Shown here piece by piece: positions 25,901-35,230 of a stretch of DNA of 64,000 nucleotides; position 1 is the first letter of the stretch, and every line of letters starts with the position of its first letter. Location of the stretch: the NCBI GenBank assembly GCA_963676095.1, contig OY781040.1:5828001-5892000 (forward strand). The letters run 5' to 3'. The stretch is from G963676095 sp963676095 (GTDB lineage: Bacteria > Bacteroidota > Bacteroidia > Bacteroidales > Prolixibacteraceae). The notes beneath the pieces are model-generated. The model was not told the DNA's origin. It was given only the letters and a program-made list of their open reading frames with translations, and searched no databases. Made by a program: the position numbers and the translations under genes.

Positions 25901-27064
25901 ATGAAGAAGAGCCTGTTATTCCTTAGTTTGTTGCTAAGCGGGACACTGGTTTTTTCACAGGGAGAACAGACCGTTGATAAAATAAAAATGAACGGGTCTG
26001 ACGTGAGCATAAGCCACCGGCATGCCCTTCCTGATTTACAGAAAAACGCGATCGAAGCTTACGATTCATTTAATAAATACCTTTTCGATCCCCGCAGGAA
26101 GCTCTATTCCAGGGATACGGACCAATCCGGAAAACTGGCTGCTATATGGACGCAGGCAATCTACTGGGATATGGCCATGAATGCGTATAAGCTCACAAAA
26201 GAGCGGCGGTACCGTCAGTTAATAGAAGATATCTATCAGGGAGGATCTGCTGAATACGATCACTATAACTGGGAAAATCATGAAGAATGGTTTATCTGGG
26301 ACGATATGATGTGGTGGATCATCTCATTGGCACGGGCCTATGAAGTAACCGGGGAACAAAAATACCTGGATCATAGTATGAAAGGTTTCCGTCACGTTTG
26401 GGAAGGCTCCTATGACCCGGATGAAGGCGGAATGGACTGGTGGTGGAAGCAGGAAGGAAAAACGGCCTGTATCAATTATCCCACGGTGATCGCCGCCGTG
26501 ACTTTATTCCGGATTACGCAGGATTCCGTTTACCTGGAAAAGGCAAAAAAAATATATGACTGGGCTTTTACCAACCTGTTCAACCAGTCTGAAGGAAAAG
26601 TTGCAGACCATAAGGTGGGGAAAAATCCGGCTTCCGGCCAGACCCATGTGTATAACCAGGGTACGTGTATCGGGGCTGCGGTGATGCTGTTTCAGGCAAC
26701 CGGTGAAGATCATTATCTCCACGATGCGGTGCTGGCGGCTAACTATGTCAAGGACAAGATGTGCCGGGCAGACGGGATAATCCCCGGAGAGGGGGATGAT
26801 AACCCTGACAATGAGCAGGGGATCTATACTGCAATCTTTGCGCAATACATGGTCCGCCTGATCGAAGACGGCAACAAACCGGAATACATACCCTGGCTGA
26901 AAAACAATATTGAAACGGCCTGGTCAAAAAGAGATACGGCAAGGTGCCTTACCTGGAAACATTATACGGAAAAGTGTCCGTCAGGGAAGCCGGTCAGCAG
27001 CTATGACGCCAGTGGTCTCCCTGCCCTCATGCTGGTTTTTCCGGCAGAAAACAACCAGAAATAA
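25901..27064 (+). CDS. GH76-family putative endo-alpha-1,6-mannanase
   Basis: A 387-residue secreted protein (signal peptide LLFLSLLLSGTLVFS) with an alpha/alpha-barrel of GH76 type. The paired catalytic aspartates D134-D135 are in WFIWDDMMWWI. The surrounding WTQAIYWDMAMNAY, ACINYPTVIAA and VYNQGTCIGAAVMLF repeats follow the family pattern. Known GH76 enzymes cut alpha-1,6-mannan backbones, for example of fungal cell walls, though environmental members may act on other mannans. The signal is a standard type I, so it may be periplasmic. Its stop codon is one base from the chosen start of the DUF4965 gene, showing a shared operon. Confidence 0.88.
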   Translation: MKKSLLFLSLLLSGTLVFSQGEQTVDKIKMNGSDVSISHRHALPDLQKNAIEAYDSFNKYLFDPRRKLYSRDTDQSGKLAAIWTQAIYWDMAMNAYKLTKERRYRQLIEDIYQGGSAEYDHYNWENHEEWFIWDDMMWWIISLARAYEVTGEQKYLDHSMKGFRHVWEGSYDPDEGGMDWWWKQEGKTACINYPTVIAAVTLFRITQDSVYLEKAKKIYDWAFTNLFNQSEGKVADHKVGKNPASGQTHVYNQGTCIGAAVMLFQATGEDHYLHDAVLAANYVKDKMCRADGIIPGEGDDNPDNEQGIYTAIFAQYMVRLIEDGNKPEYIPWLKNNIETAWSKRDTARCLTWKHYTEKCPSGKPVSSYDASGLPALMLVFPAENNQK

Positions 27065-27065
27065 A

Positions 27066-29558
27066 ATGAGAACCGATATTAAGAGAATGAAACAACTGAT
27101 TTATTTGATCTGTCTGGCGATCCTGACCGGATGCGGAAAATCCGAACAATCTTCTGTTATCAAAAATAACCTTCGTCCGCCGGCCTATCCCCTGGTAACG
27201 ATTGATCCGTACACCAGTGCCTGGTCTATGACCGACAAATTGTACAACGAACAGGTAAAACACTGGACAGGGAAAGAGTTCCCGCTGATCGGAGCGGTCC
27301 GTGTTGACGGACAAACCTATCGCTTTATGGGGGTGGAAGAACCTGCGGAGAAAACCATTGCAGCCATGTCGACAGACAGGGCCTGGGCCGGTAAATACCG
27401 GTTCGACAATCCGGGGGAAGGGTGGGAGCAACCTGAATTTGACGATTCCCGCTGGCAGGAGGGCCAGGCTTCCTTTGGCACACCCGGGGAAACAAATGTC
27501 AATACGCTTTGGCAAACCAAGGATATCTGGGTGCGCAGGCATATCAGGATCAATGAAGACTTGTCACGCAAAAAAGTCTTTCTTAAATATTCGCACGACG
27601 ATACGTTCGAGTTATACATCAATGGAATACCCGTTGTAAAAACCGGTTATGAATGGCATAAAAATGTCGTCATTTCCCTGAATGAACAGGTAAAGGAGAC
27701 ATTGAAACAAGGCGAAACCGTTATTGCCGCCCACTGTAGCAATAAAACAGGAGGTGCCCTGGTCGATTTTGGCATTTCTGCTGTGGACGAAACAGAGCCC
27801 TATTTAGCTCAAACAGCAGTACAGCAATGTGCCGATGTCCAGGCCACACAAACGCATTATACGTTCGAATGCGGAAGGGTCGAACTGAAACTTACCTTTC
27901 TGGCCCCGTTATTAATGGACAACCTGGAACTGATCTCCCGGCCCGTCAATTATATCTGTTACGATGTCCGTTCGCTCGACGGCAAAAAACATGATGTACA
28001 GATCTATTTCGAAGCAGCCCGCAACTGGGCTCTGGATACCCCTTCCCAGGAAAATAAGGGCGAAGGGTATGAAAAAGACGGACTGATCTTTTTGAAAACA
28101 GGCAGCACTAATCAAAAAGTACTTGGCAAACGGGGCGATGACATCCGGATCGATTGGGGCTATTTTTACCTGTGCGGCAAAAAGGCAGACAGTTATTACC
28201 AGACCGGGAATCCTTACCAAATGCGCCGTGAATTTGCACAAACAGGGAGACTCTCGGGGGACGCCGGTCCAAAGGATGAGGCAAGCCTGGCGATATCCCG
28301 GTCTTTGGGAGATCATAAATCTGCTTCTGGAAAGATCATGATCGGCTATGACGATATTTTTTCGATGCAATATTTCAGGGAAAACCTTCGCCCTTACTGG
28401 AACAAAGATGGCAGCAAAACAATAGAAGAGGTATTTGCCAGAGCAGATCACGACTTCGGTAAATTACGTGACCGCTGTACCCGGTTCGACCATCAGTTAA
28501 TGCTCGACGCCTGGGATGCAGGAGGGAAAGAATATGCCGAGCTTTGCGCGTTGGCATACCGCCAGGCCATCTCTGCACACAAATTGATGGAATCACCGGA
28601 GGGGGACCTTCTTTTTCTATCGAAAGAGAACAACAGTAATGGCTCTATTGCAACAGTGGATGTAACTTATCCTTCGGCCCCCTTGTTTTTGTATTACAAT
28701 CCCCAACTGGCAGAAGGGCTGTTGAACGCGATTTTTTATTACAGTGAAAGCGGTAAATGGGACAAACCGTTTCCCGCTCATGATATCGGTACCTATCCCT
28801 GGGGTAATGGCCAGACCTACGGAGGGGACATGCCGGTTGAAGAAGCCGGGAATATGCTGATCCTTACCACTGCCATCGCAGTCGTTGAAGGCAATGCCCG
28901 GTACGCAGAAAAGCACTGGGATATACTCACTGTCTGGGCCGATTATCTGGCTGAAAAGGGACTCGATCCGGAAAACCAGCTCTGTACCGACGATTTTGCC
29001 GGACATCTTGCCCATAATGTTAACCTTTCGGCAAAAGCCATTCTGGCAATTGCCGGTTATGGCCGTCTGGCAGGAATGCTTGGAAAAAAAGATATCGCCG
29101 GAAAATATATGCAACAGGCTAAACAGATGGCGCAATCCTGGATGAAAATGGCTGACGGCAATGATCATTACCGCCTGACATTTGACCAGCCCGGCACCTG
29201 GAGCCAAAAATATAACCTGGTATGGGACAAATTATTGGATTTAAATATTTTTCCGGAGGAAGTAACCCGGAAGGAAGTGGCCTGGTACCTCACAAGATTA
29301 AATACTTACGGTCTGCCACTCGACAGCCGGCAGAATTATACAAAAGCCGACTGGACCGTCTGGTGTGCCTCCTTAAGCGATAACCCGGAGACTTTCCGCA
29401 AATTTATTGCGCCGCTGCACCGTTTTATGGATGAAACGACCGACCGGGTCCCGATGACCGACTGGTATAATACCGACAGTAAGAGGCAAGTCGGGTTCCG
29501 GGCCCGCTCCGTTGTCGGCGGTTACTATATCAAGATGCTGGAAAAACGCCTGCGATAG
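27066..29558 (+). CDS. DUF4965/DUF5127/DUF1793 (glutaminase A-like) lipoprotein, paralogue of 8766-11270
   Basis: I use the ATG at 27066, one base after the GH76 stop; an ATG at 27087 is equally possible. Either gives a lipoprotein signal (LICLAILTGC) and a protein of about 830 residues. The domain order equals the paralogue: DUF4964 (RPPAYPLVTIDPYTSAWSMT), an inserted galactose-binding-like sandwich (SHDDTFELYINGIPVV), then DUF5127, DUF4965 and DUF1793, ending in RARSVVGGYYIKMLEKRLR. The exact reaction is unproven. The adjacent GH76 points to a role in mannan-type glycan or glycoprotein use. The rearranged island begins shortly downstream. Confidence 0.85.
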   Translation: MRTDIKRMKQLIYLICLAILTGCGKSEQSSVIKNNLRPPAYPLVTIDPYTSAWSMTDKLYNEQVKHWTGKEFPLIGAVRVDGQTYRFMGVEEPAEKTIAAMSTDRAWAGKYRFDNPGEGWEQPEFDDSRWQEGQASFGTPGETNVNTLWQTKDIWVRRHIRINEDLSRKKVFLKYSHDDTFELYINGIPVVKTGYEWHKNVVISLNEQVKETLKQGETVIAAHCSNKTGGALVDFGISAVDETEPYLAQTAVQQCADVQATQTHYTFECGRVELKLTFLAPLLMDNLELISRPVNYICYDVRSLDGKKHDVQIYFEAARNWALDTPSQENKGEGYEKDGLIFLKTGSTNQKVLGKRGDDIRIDWGYFYLCGKKADSYYQTGNPYQMRREFAQTGRLSGDAGPKDEASLAISRSLGDHKSASGKIMIGYDDIFSMQYFRENLRPYWNKDGSKTIEEVFARADHDFGKLRDRCTRFDHQLMLDAWDAGGKEYAELCALAYRQAISAHKLMESPEGDLLFLSKENNSNGSIATVDVTYPSAPLFLYYNPQLAEGLLNAIFYYSESGKWDKPFPAHDIGTYPWGNGQTYGGDMPVEEAGNMLILTTAIAVVEGNARYAEKHWDILTVWADYLAEKGLDPENQLCTDDFAGHLAHNVNLSAKAILAIAGYGRLAGMLGKKDIAGKYMQQAKQMAQSWMKMADGNDHYRLTFDQPGTWSQKYNLVWDKLLDLNIFPEEVTRKEVAWYLTRLNTYGLPLDSRQNYTKADWTVWCASLSDNPETFRKFIAPLHRFMDETTDRVPMTDWYNTDSKRQVGFRARSVVGGYYIKMLEKRLR

Positions 29559-29902
29559 GCCCCAACACAAGGATCAGCGAAGGAGCACTGAACGATCACT
29601 GATGGATGGGAACCCTCATTTTCATTTTGAATTTGGTCATTCCATCCGGGCCTGATCCATCTGTGATGATTGGTTGGGGGTCAGAGGACAGGGAGATGAT
29701 GGCTCCCCCAAAAGCGGAGGCTTCGGTGAGGTATTTGCTGGATAAATATTTAATTTTACAGGGGCCATTGTACAAATTAAAGATAATGGAAATATGTACG
29801 ATCCATATTGGGCAACCTCAAAGTGATTCATTTGGCGCTTCACTGCAACAGCTTTTACCTGTATTAAAGAATATTTGTTAGCTTGCATAAAAATTACAGA
29901 CA
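29559..29902. other. Intergenic stretch with weak hairpin, no gene supported
   Basis: Here the GC-richer hydrolase DNA ends and AT-richer island DNA begins. TTGGGGG (29674-29680) and CCCCCAA (29705-29711) could form a stem. A 30-codon frame from the ATG at 29789 stops at 29881 and is too short to support as a gene. Confidence 0.3.
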
Positions 29903-30247
29903 GTGGAACAACGATTAAAAATAAAGAAGTTTTTTTCGCCGATGATCGCGATTCGGTCCTCTGTTCGTGATTTCCTGCAATCGAACATCAGGAAAGATGT
30001 TCAAAAAGTGATACTCGATTTTTCCAGTATTACTTTTATCTCAAGGTCTGCTACAGACGAGTTTCTCACTTTTTTTGAGCAGAATAAAATTGAATATCTT
30101 TTTACAAATCAATCGGAGAACCTTGTTAGTATGTTTTCAGCCGTTAAAAATTCACGTAACCGGAAACAGAGGCGTTCATTCCGGGATGTGCCGGTTGTTT
30201 CATTCAGATCATACAAAGAGCTGAATGAATTTCTGTCTGTTTTATAA
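29903..30247 (+). CDS. STAS-like (DUF4325-type) small protein
   Basis: A 114-residue cytoplasmic protein starting with GTG. The core VQKVILDFSSITFISRSATD followed by EFLTF matches the DUF4325/STAS-like pattern, in which a beta strand ending in DF is followed by a conserved Ser and a DE pair. STAS domains usually sense or transmit signals by phosphorylation or nucleotide binding, often beside an ATP-binding kinase-like protein. No such partner is visible here. It stands alone at the edge of the island. Confidence 0.65.
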   Translation: MEQRLKIKKFFSPMIAIRSSVRDFLQSNIRKDVQKVILDFSSITFISRSATDEFLTFFEQNKIEYLFTNQSENLVSMFSAVKNSRNRKQRRSFRDVPVVSFRSYKELNEFLSVL

Positions 30248-30318
30248 TCAATATAGAATTTCTGTATGAATTAAGAATTAATTCTGACGAGACTCTTTCA
30301 GAAATGTCATCAAAAACC

Positions 30319-30402
30319 TTATTTTTCTACGTTTTCCCCAACGTAGTCCTTTGGCAAAACGCCAAAGCGGGCTTTGAAACATTTGGCGAAATAGGATGAA
30401 GG
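30319..30402 (-). pseudogene. Relic of an AraC-type helix-turn-helix C-terminus, copy 1
   Basis: On the minus strand the frame reads SSYFAKCFKARFGVLPKDYV then GENVEK and a stop. This is the second helix-turn-helix of AraC-family domains, as found at the C-terminus of Bacteroidota hybrid two-component or AraC regulators. Nothing recognisable precedes it; a stop codon lies about a dozen codons upstream. Only the tail of a regulator gene survives. Confidence 0.75.
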
Positions 30403-30714
30403 GCAGAACACGGTTGGGCTACAAATTTCCTACCCCTCATTGTTCGCAAAAGATAATTAAGAGCAAATTTTCTTTATTTAACTCGTATTTTGACCTGTTA
30501 TTATTGTTTTTTGACCAGAATTTCCCGTTCCGTCTGATTTTAGATTCCGACCTTCGAATTGCAAATAAATATGGAGGGAAATTTACCGAGCTTTATTCTG
30601 GAAACGGATAAAGCATAAAGAACATTTATTTAATACAAATCATAAATCGCCGAAGTGGTCATGGTGTTCATTATTACAAATTTTATAATTGTTCTCACTG
30701 AAAATCAATTACCA

Positions 30715-31353
30715 ATGAAAAAATTAACTAAAAAGAACCTAAAGCAATTGTCTGAAACAATGACACATCTCACAAAAACAGAACAGCGCAATTGTGTCGG
30801 CGCCGAAAACTATTATTCTCCTTCGGGTGAATTTTTGGGGCATTATGGTAATAGCGACGAAATTAGGGTTGTTTCCGATTTTTTTTGAACAATATCTCAG
30901 TGATATTCCAGGTATTAACATGCATAATTACAGCACCTCACTATTTAGGTCAAGCAATAGTGCGCAAAATAATGTTATCGGGACTATTGCCCAACATCTT
31001 GATATCGACGCACATTTATATATTAGCGGTATTATGGATGACAATGGGAACCCGCTCTTTACAACTGCTGGAAGCACCTATCTGCGCATGACCCTTATGG
31101 AAGCTATATCGTGATAAATAGTCTATCTTATACATTTCAAAATGGTAACCAAAACGACATACTTTGCACACTTGTTCATGAATACGACCATTATGAAAAT
31201 TACGATCCAGAAACATATGACAAAGCTATGTCAGAGTATTTAGCTTATTACAATACGATTCATAATGACTATTTTCAGAACGTCTCGGACGAATATAGGT
31301 ACGGAGTGTTGCGACAATACGAATATTATGGAAGAATTACTTCACAATATTAG
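30715..31353 (+). pseudogene. Frameshifted copy of the leader-bearing metallopeptidase-like gene
   Basis: The N-terminal leader is intact and equals that of the copy at 37155. A run of 8 T (30879-30886) replaces the 7 T of copy 2 and shifts the frame, ending the product at codon 57. A second one-base change near 31083 (CTATCTGCG against CTATCATGCG) restores the original frame for the HEYDH segment. The full protein is therefore not made unless slippage occurs. If the leader is cut at Gly-Ala (residues 29-30), the short product would be a 27-residue peptide. Confidence 0.85.
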
Positions 31354-31358
31354 ATACC

Positions 31359-32126
31359 ATGAAGAAAAAAATACTATATCCCTTCTTGTATCTCGCTATG
31401 GGCGTAATGCAAGTGTTTGGGCAGGAATACGAACAAACAGTAGAAGTCACTACTGATGAGTTTTCGGGCAGGCTGTTGAAAACTTCGGATGAATTATACA
31501 TGGGGGATCATGCAGACAAATATTTAATGAATAAGTCACCTTTGTCGTTTTTTAAAGGATATAAAAGCATCTTCGGTGGTGATTCTAAAGAACCTAAAAA
31601 AAATCAGGGATCTGAGAAATCTAAAAACTATATGATATCTACTTTCGTTATCCCATATCCAGCAGTTCGTTTTGGAGAAGTTGGATATAGTGAGAAAGAG
31701 TATACTGCCTACTGGATATTGTTAGATGAACAACTATATCTCTGTAAGATTGATTTTCCGGATAGCGTTAATAAAGAACAAACGGTTTATCCCGCTATGG
31801 AGAAATTTACAGGCGTGTGTTTTTCTAAAAGGAATGCACCATCAAACGACGGTCTTGGGGAGATATATGGACTTATGCCAGCCACATGGTTTACCGATAC
31901 GCTATATGTGAAAAAAGCAGTTACTAAAGAAGACCCTTTTATGCCGCTTGATTCGTGGGAAGTGAAGCCATATTGGCAGATGATATTCAACAAAGGAAAA
32001 TTAACTTCCAAAAAGATAGTTGACAATAAAATGCACACTCGGAAAATAACTGTACCCAGAAGAAAATTACCTCGAAAAAAGACAAGTCCTGTCATTAAAA
32101 AGGTGCCGCAAGAATTGGAAGACTAA
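31359..32126 (+). CDS. Secreted 255-residue partner protein of the metallopeptidase, copy 1
   Basis: The protein has a signal peptide (FLYLAMGVMQVFGQ) and no membrane segment afterwards. It resembles nothing I recognise. Distinct parts are TTDEFSGRLLKTSDELYMGD, a YSEKEYTAYWILLDEQLYLC core and a very basic tail (KITVPRRKLPRKKTSPVIKK). It starts 5 bases after the metallopeptidase stop, and the pair was duplicated as one unit, so the two are functionally tied. A periplasmic immunity protein against the peptidase is the natural guess; an accessory factor for its export is the alternative. Substitutions relative to copy 2 (37799) cluster at residues about 150-210. Confidence 0.65.
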   Translation: MKKKILYPFLYLAMGVMQVFGQEYEQTVEVTTDEFSGRLLKTSDELYMGDHADKYLMNKSPLSFFKGYKSIFGGDSKEPKKNQGSEKSKNYMISTFVIPYPAVRFGEVGYSEKEYTAYWILLDEQLYLCKIDFPDSVNKEQTVYPAMEKFTGVCFSKRNAPSNDGLGEIYGLMPATWFTDTLYVKKAVTKEDPFMPLDSWEVKPYWQMIFNKGKLTSKKIVDNKMHTRKITVPRRKLPRKKTSPVIKKVPQELED

Positions 32127-32127
32127 T

Positions 32128-32434
32128 CAATTATACAGAAAGAGAAATTCCCTGCACCCGGATTATTGAGCATAAACATTTTGAGTTTGGGAACCAACCC
32201 AAAACGATTATAACAAGGGAATATCCTCAATCCTGGAGACCTGGTTCAGAACCTTACTATCCGGTCAATACGGAGAAGAACAATTCGATTTACAAGAAAT
32301 ATAAGGAGTTAGCAGTAAAAGAAAGGAATATTTATTTTGGCGGACGTTTAGGTTTCTACAAATATTATAATATGGACCAAGTGGTAGAAGCAGCTTTGGA
32401 GCTATACAATCATATTACAATATCAGATAGTTAA
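32128..32434 (+). pseudogene. 3' fragment of UDP-galactopyranose mutase (glf)
   Basis: The fragment reads YTERE-IPCTRIIEHKHFEFG through NMDQVVEAALELYNHI and stops at 32434. It is nearly identical to the last ~100 codons of glf at 34130-35230. It has no start codon and joins directly to the end of the upstream gene at TAATCAATTATAC, a sequence also present in glf, so the joint probably formed by recombination at microhomology. Confidence 0.9.
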
Positions 32435-32444
32435 AACAATAAAA

Positions 32445-32870
32445 ATGGACGAGGTAAAAAAATGCCCTAAATGCAATGCTGAAGTTGACGATAGCTTTGG
32501 TGTATGCTGGAATTGTCAGTACAGCTTTATTGAAGAGAGAATTTTGGACGACACCGATCTTGTATTGGTCTGCCCCAAGTGCCACAGCGAAATTGGGTCC
32601 TCCGTAAGTTACTGTCCTCAGTGTCATTATGATTTAAGGAAAATCCTTAAAGAAAGCGGAATAAAGCCGCAGGGTCCCAAAAACATTGACTGCTTGCGAT
32701 GCAAAGTGCCTCTTGAGTATCAGGGTAATTTTAAATTCCATGAAGGCACAAGGATCGGAGCATTCGGCAATCTGTTTGAGTTGTTTACAAACAGAGAATC
32801 ATTCGATTTGTATTGTTGTCCCAGTTGCGGAAAAGTGGAGTTTTTTCTACCTGGATTTGATACAAAATAA
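32445..32870 (+). CDS. Small zinc-ribbon protein with three cysteine modules
   Basis: A 141-residue cytoplasmic protein. Two CxxC pairs open it (KCPKCNAEV, VCWNCQYSF), followed by CPKCHSEI and YCPQCHYDL, then DCLRCKVPLEYQG and CCPSCGKVEFFLPG at the C-terminus. The last two pairs resemble the zinc-ribbon proteins once grouped as nucleic-acid-binding (DUF2082-type). Function is unknown. It sits between a glf fragment and a broken DUF3828-like gene, and its own frame is intact. Confidence 0.7.
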   Translation: MDEVKKCPKCNAEVDDSFGVCWNCQYSFIEERILDDTDLVLVCPKCHSEIGSSVSYCPQCHYDLRKILKESGIKPQGPKNIDCLRCKVPLEYQGNFKFHEGTRIGAFGNLFELFTNRESFDLYCCPSCGKVEFFLPGFDTK

Positions 32871-32994
32871 ACGAAACTTTGGGTTGTTGACCTGATTTCA
32901 TTATGAAAAATCTCAAAACCTACATTTATTTCACCATAAAAATAAGTGACCAAAGACTTTTTTATACCAATAAAATGCTGATAAAACGCCAAAA

Positions 32995-33894
32995 ATGAAA
33001 CCAATAATCAAACTTACAATCCTGTTTTTATCAATTCTATTTATATTTGCAGCTGCAAAACGGACTGACGTTCAGAAAGCCGTTGCAGAACAAATTGTTA
33101 CAACATCCGATAGCGTCGCCATACAAGAAGCCATCGCGGAGATTAGGAGTTTTTATGTGGCTTATACGGCCAACCTCCTATCTGATAACTCTTCCCCTGA
33201 TTCTCTCATGGAAAAGTATTTGACCAGAAGACTGATAGAAAAAGTGGAAAGAATGAGAACAGCAATAGGCGCCGATCCCATTATTCGTGCACAAGATTTC
33301 ACTGAAGATGCCAGAAAAACATTAGATATAAAATATTTAGACGGAAATTGGTTTATGGTTGGCTATAGCTATTCCTTGTTCGGAAGTAAAGATACCGTTT
33401 ATATGAATATTCCATTAAGAGTAATCCAAACAGACGGACGGTACTTGATCGATTATATCACACCGGAATGGAATGGTTCCCTTTACGGAGACAGTTTGCT
33501 GTATGATCATCCTATGCCGCAACCGATAGATGCTTCCGCTCCTCTGTCATTACTGAAAACTTTTTATGCTGCCTATACGATGACATATTGTAGTATGCCT
33601 GAAGAACTGATATCTCAACTTGCAGCGTTACGTGAAAAGTAAACCCCCAATGCTTTGGCTCAATTTGCGTCTGCAGCAAATGAGTATAGTCTGGATGGTT
33701 CAATGGGATACGATCTAATGATTGACTATTTTGATTTTGACCGGTTGTGGCTTCCTTCCGTAAAATTTACCCAACTGGATGAAGACACTTACCAAATGTG
33801 TTACACAAAGTGGAAAACTCCCTGTACCATTGAGCTAAAAGTAATCAGGCAAGGTAAGGAATACCGGATTGACAGTATAATCAGGAGCATATGA
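32995..33894 (+). pseudogene. Broken DUF3828-like secreted protein gene, copy A
   Basis: It begins with a signal peptide (IKLTILFLSILFIFAAA). Two related halves follow: FYVAYTANLLSDNSSPDSLM with MEKYLTRRLIEKVERM and DPIIRAQDF, then FYAAYTMTYCSMPEELISQL. This is the pattern of DUF3828-type domains in tandem. The frame ends at TAA 33640-33642, where 3 bases are missing compared with copy B (GTAAACC against GTATTTAACC). The rest continues in frame to 33894. From 33189 onward it is almost identical to 50903-51603, whereas the first ~65 codons differ strongly. Confidence 0.75.
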
Positions 33895-33933
33895 TTATTG
33901 TCATTAATTTATAGAACCTCTTTCCACCCTGTT

Positions 33934-33971
33934 CCTCATTGCAGTGTTTATTGCACAGCACTGCAATGAGG
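33934..33971. terminator. Strong perfect hairpin before glf
   Basis: CCTCATTGCAGTG (33934-33946) and CACTGCAATGAGG (33959-33971) form a perfect 13-base stem with a 12-base loop. It lies after the broken DUF3828-like gene and 158 bases before glf. There is no U-tract, so it may end transcription with help, or stabilise the upstream RNA. Confidence 0.55.
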
Positions 33972-34129
33972 TGTACATGGCTTGGTGAGGCTGGATAAAA
34001 AGAATTTAGTAAGGAATATATCAGTGCCAGATCATAGGGATTTTTTAGAAAATTTTAAGCTTAAAAACATGAAATAAAAAACCGGCATATTCATTTAAAG
34101 CACATAGAAATCAATTATGGTGGAATGCG

Positions 34130-35230
34130 ATGAAGAAATTTAAATATGATTATCTTTTTGTTGGAGCAGGGTTATTCAATGCGATAATTGCCCGGGAGGC
34201 TTCAAAACGGGGCAAGAAATGTCTTGTAATTGAGAAACGGGATCATATCGGAGGCAACCTGTATTGCGAAAATATAGAGGGCATTAATGTTCACAGATAC
34301 GGAGCTCATATTTTCCATACTGACAACAAATTTATATGGAAATATATGGAAGAATTGTGCGAGTTCAATCATTATATAAATTCGCCATTGGCCAGGTATA
34401 AGAACGAGCTTTACAATTTGCCGTTTAACATGAATACTTTCAGTCGTTTATGGGGATTGTACACCCCACAGGAAGTCGCGCGCAAAATTGATGAACAAAG
34501 GTTGAAATGCATTATTCCTGCAAACTTTGAAGAGCAAGCATTACATCTTGTGGGAACAGACGTATATGAAAAGCTCATTAAAGGATATACGGAAAAACAA
34601 TGGGGTAGGGAAGCCAAATCCTTACCTGCTTTTATCATCAAACGTGTTCCGATACGGTTCACTTATAACAATAATTATTTCGATGGTGTTTATCAGGGCA
34701 TCCCTAAAGGTGGATTCAATCCTATATTCGAGAAATGTTTCGCGAAGTGTGACATTTACACCAATACTGATTTTTTTGAACACAGAGAGATCGTTAGGTC
34801 AGCAGAAAAAACGATTTTTAGCGGGATGATCGACCAATATTATGATTATTGCTTTGGTCAGTTAGAATACAGGTCGCTTTATTTTGAAGACGAGGTAATT
34901 GATGCCTTCAATTATCAGGGTAATGCTGTAATCAATTATACAGAAAGAGAAATTCCCTACACCCGGATTATCGAGCATAAACATTTTGAGTTTGGGAACC
35001 AACCCAAAACGATTATAACAAGGGAATATCCTCAATCCTGGAGACCTGGTTCAGAACCTTACTATCCGGTCAATACGGAGAAGAACAATTCGATTTACAA
35101 GAAATATAAGGAGTTAGCAGTAAAAGAAAGGAATATTTATTTTGGCGGACGTTTAGGTTCCTACAAATATTACAATATGGATCAAGTGGTAGGAGCAGCT
35201 TTGGAACTATATGCTTATATTGAATCATAG
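34130..35230 (+). CDS. glf: UDP-galactopyranose mutase
   Basis: A 366-residue flavoenzyme that converts UDP-galactopyranose to UDP-galactofuranose. The FAD-binding start YLFVGAGLFNAIIAREASKR with the ribose-binding EKRDHIGGNLY is visible. So are the family signatures VHRYGAHIFHTDN, YTEKQWGREAKSLP, PIRFTYNNNYFD and EYPQSWRPGSEPYYPVN. The length equals the family norm. Start: ATG at 34130, which gives the canonical N-terminus. A nearly identical copy begins at 59231 and a fragment at 32128. Its place among glycosyltransferases suggests that it provides galactofuranose for them. Confidence 0.96.
   Translation: MKKFKYDYLFVGAGLFNAIIAREASKRGKKCLVIEKRDHIGGNLYCENIEGINVHRYGAHIFHTDNKFIWKYMEELCEFNHYINSPLARYKNELYNLPFNMNTFSRLWGLYTPQEVARKIDEQRLKCIIPANFEEQALHLVGTDVYEKLIKGYTEKQWGREAKSLPAFIIKRVPIRFTYNNNYFDGVYQGIPKGGFNPIFEKCFAKCDIYTNTDFFEHREIVRSAEKTIFSGMIDQYYDYCFGQLEYRSLYFEDEVIDAFNYQGNAVINYTEREIPYTRIIEHKHFEFGNQPKTIITREYPQSWRPGSEPYYPVNTEKNNSIYKKYKELAVKERNIYFGGRLGSYKYYNMDQVVGAALELYAYIES

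Larger units (their letters stand above)
30310..32127 (+). repeat. Long direct duplication, copy 1 (upstream region, metallopeptidase pseudogene, partner gene)
   Basis: About 1.8 kb that is near-identical to 36750-38567. It includes an AraC-type relic, the putative promoter region, the leader-bearing metallopeptidase gene and its downstream partner. Differences are clustered, not evenly spread: around 30981-31043 and 31818-31960. Copy 1 also has two frameshifts in the peptidase gene. Confidence 0.9.
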
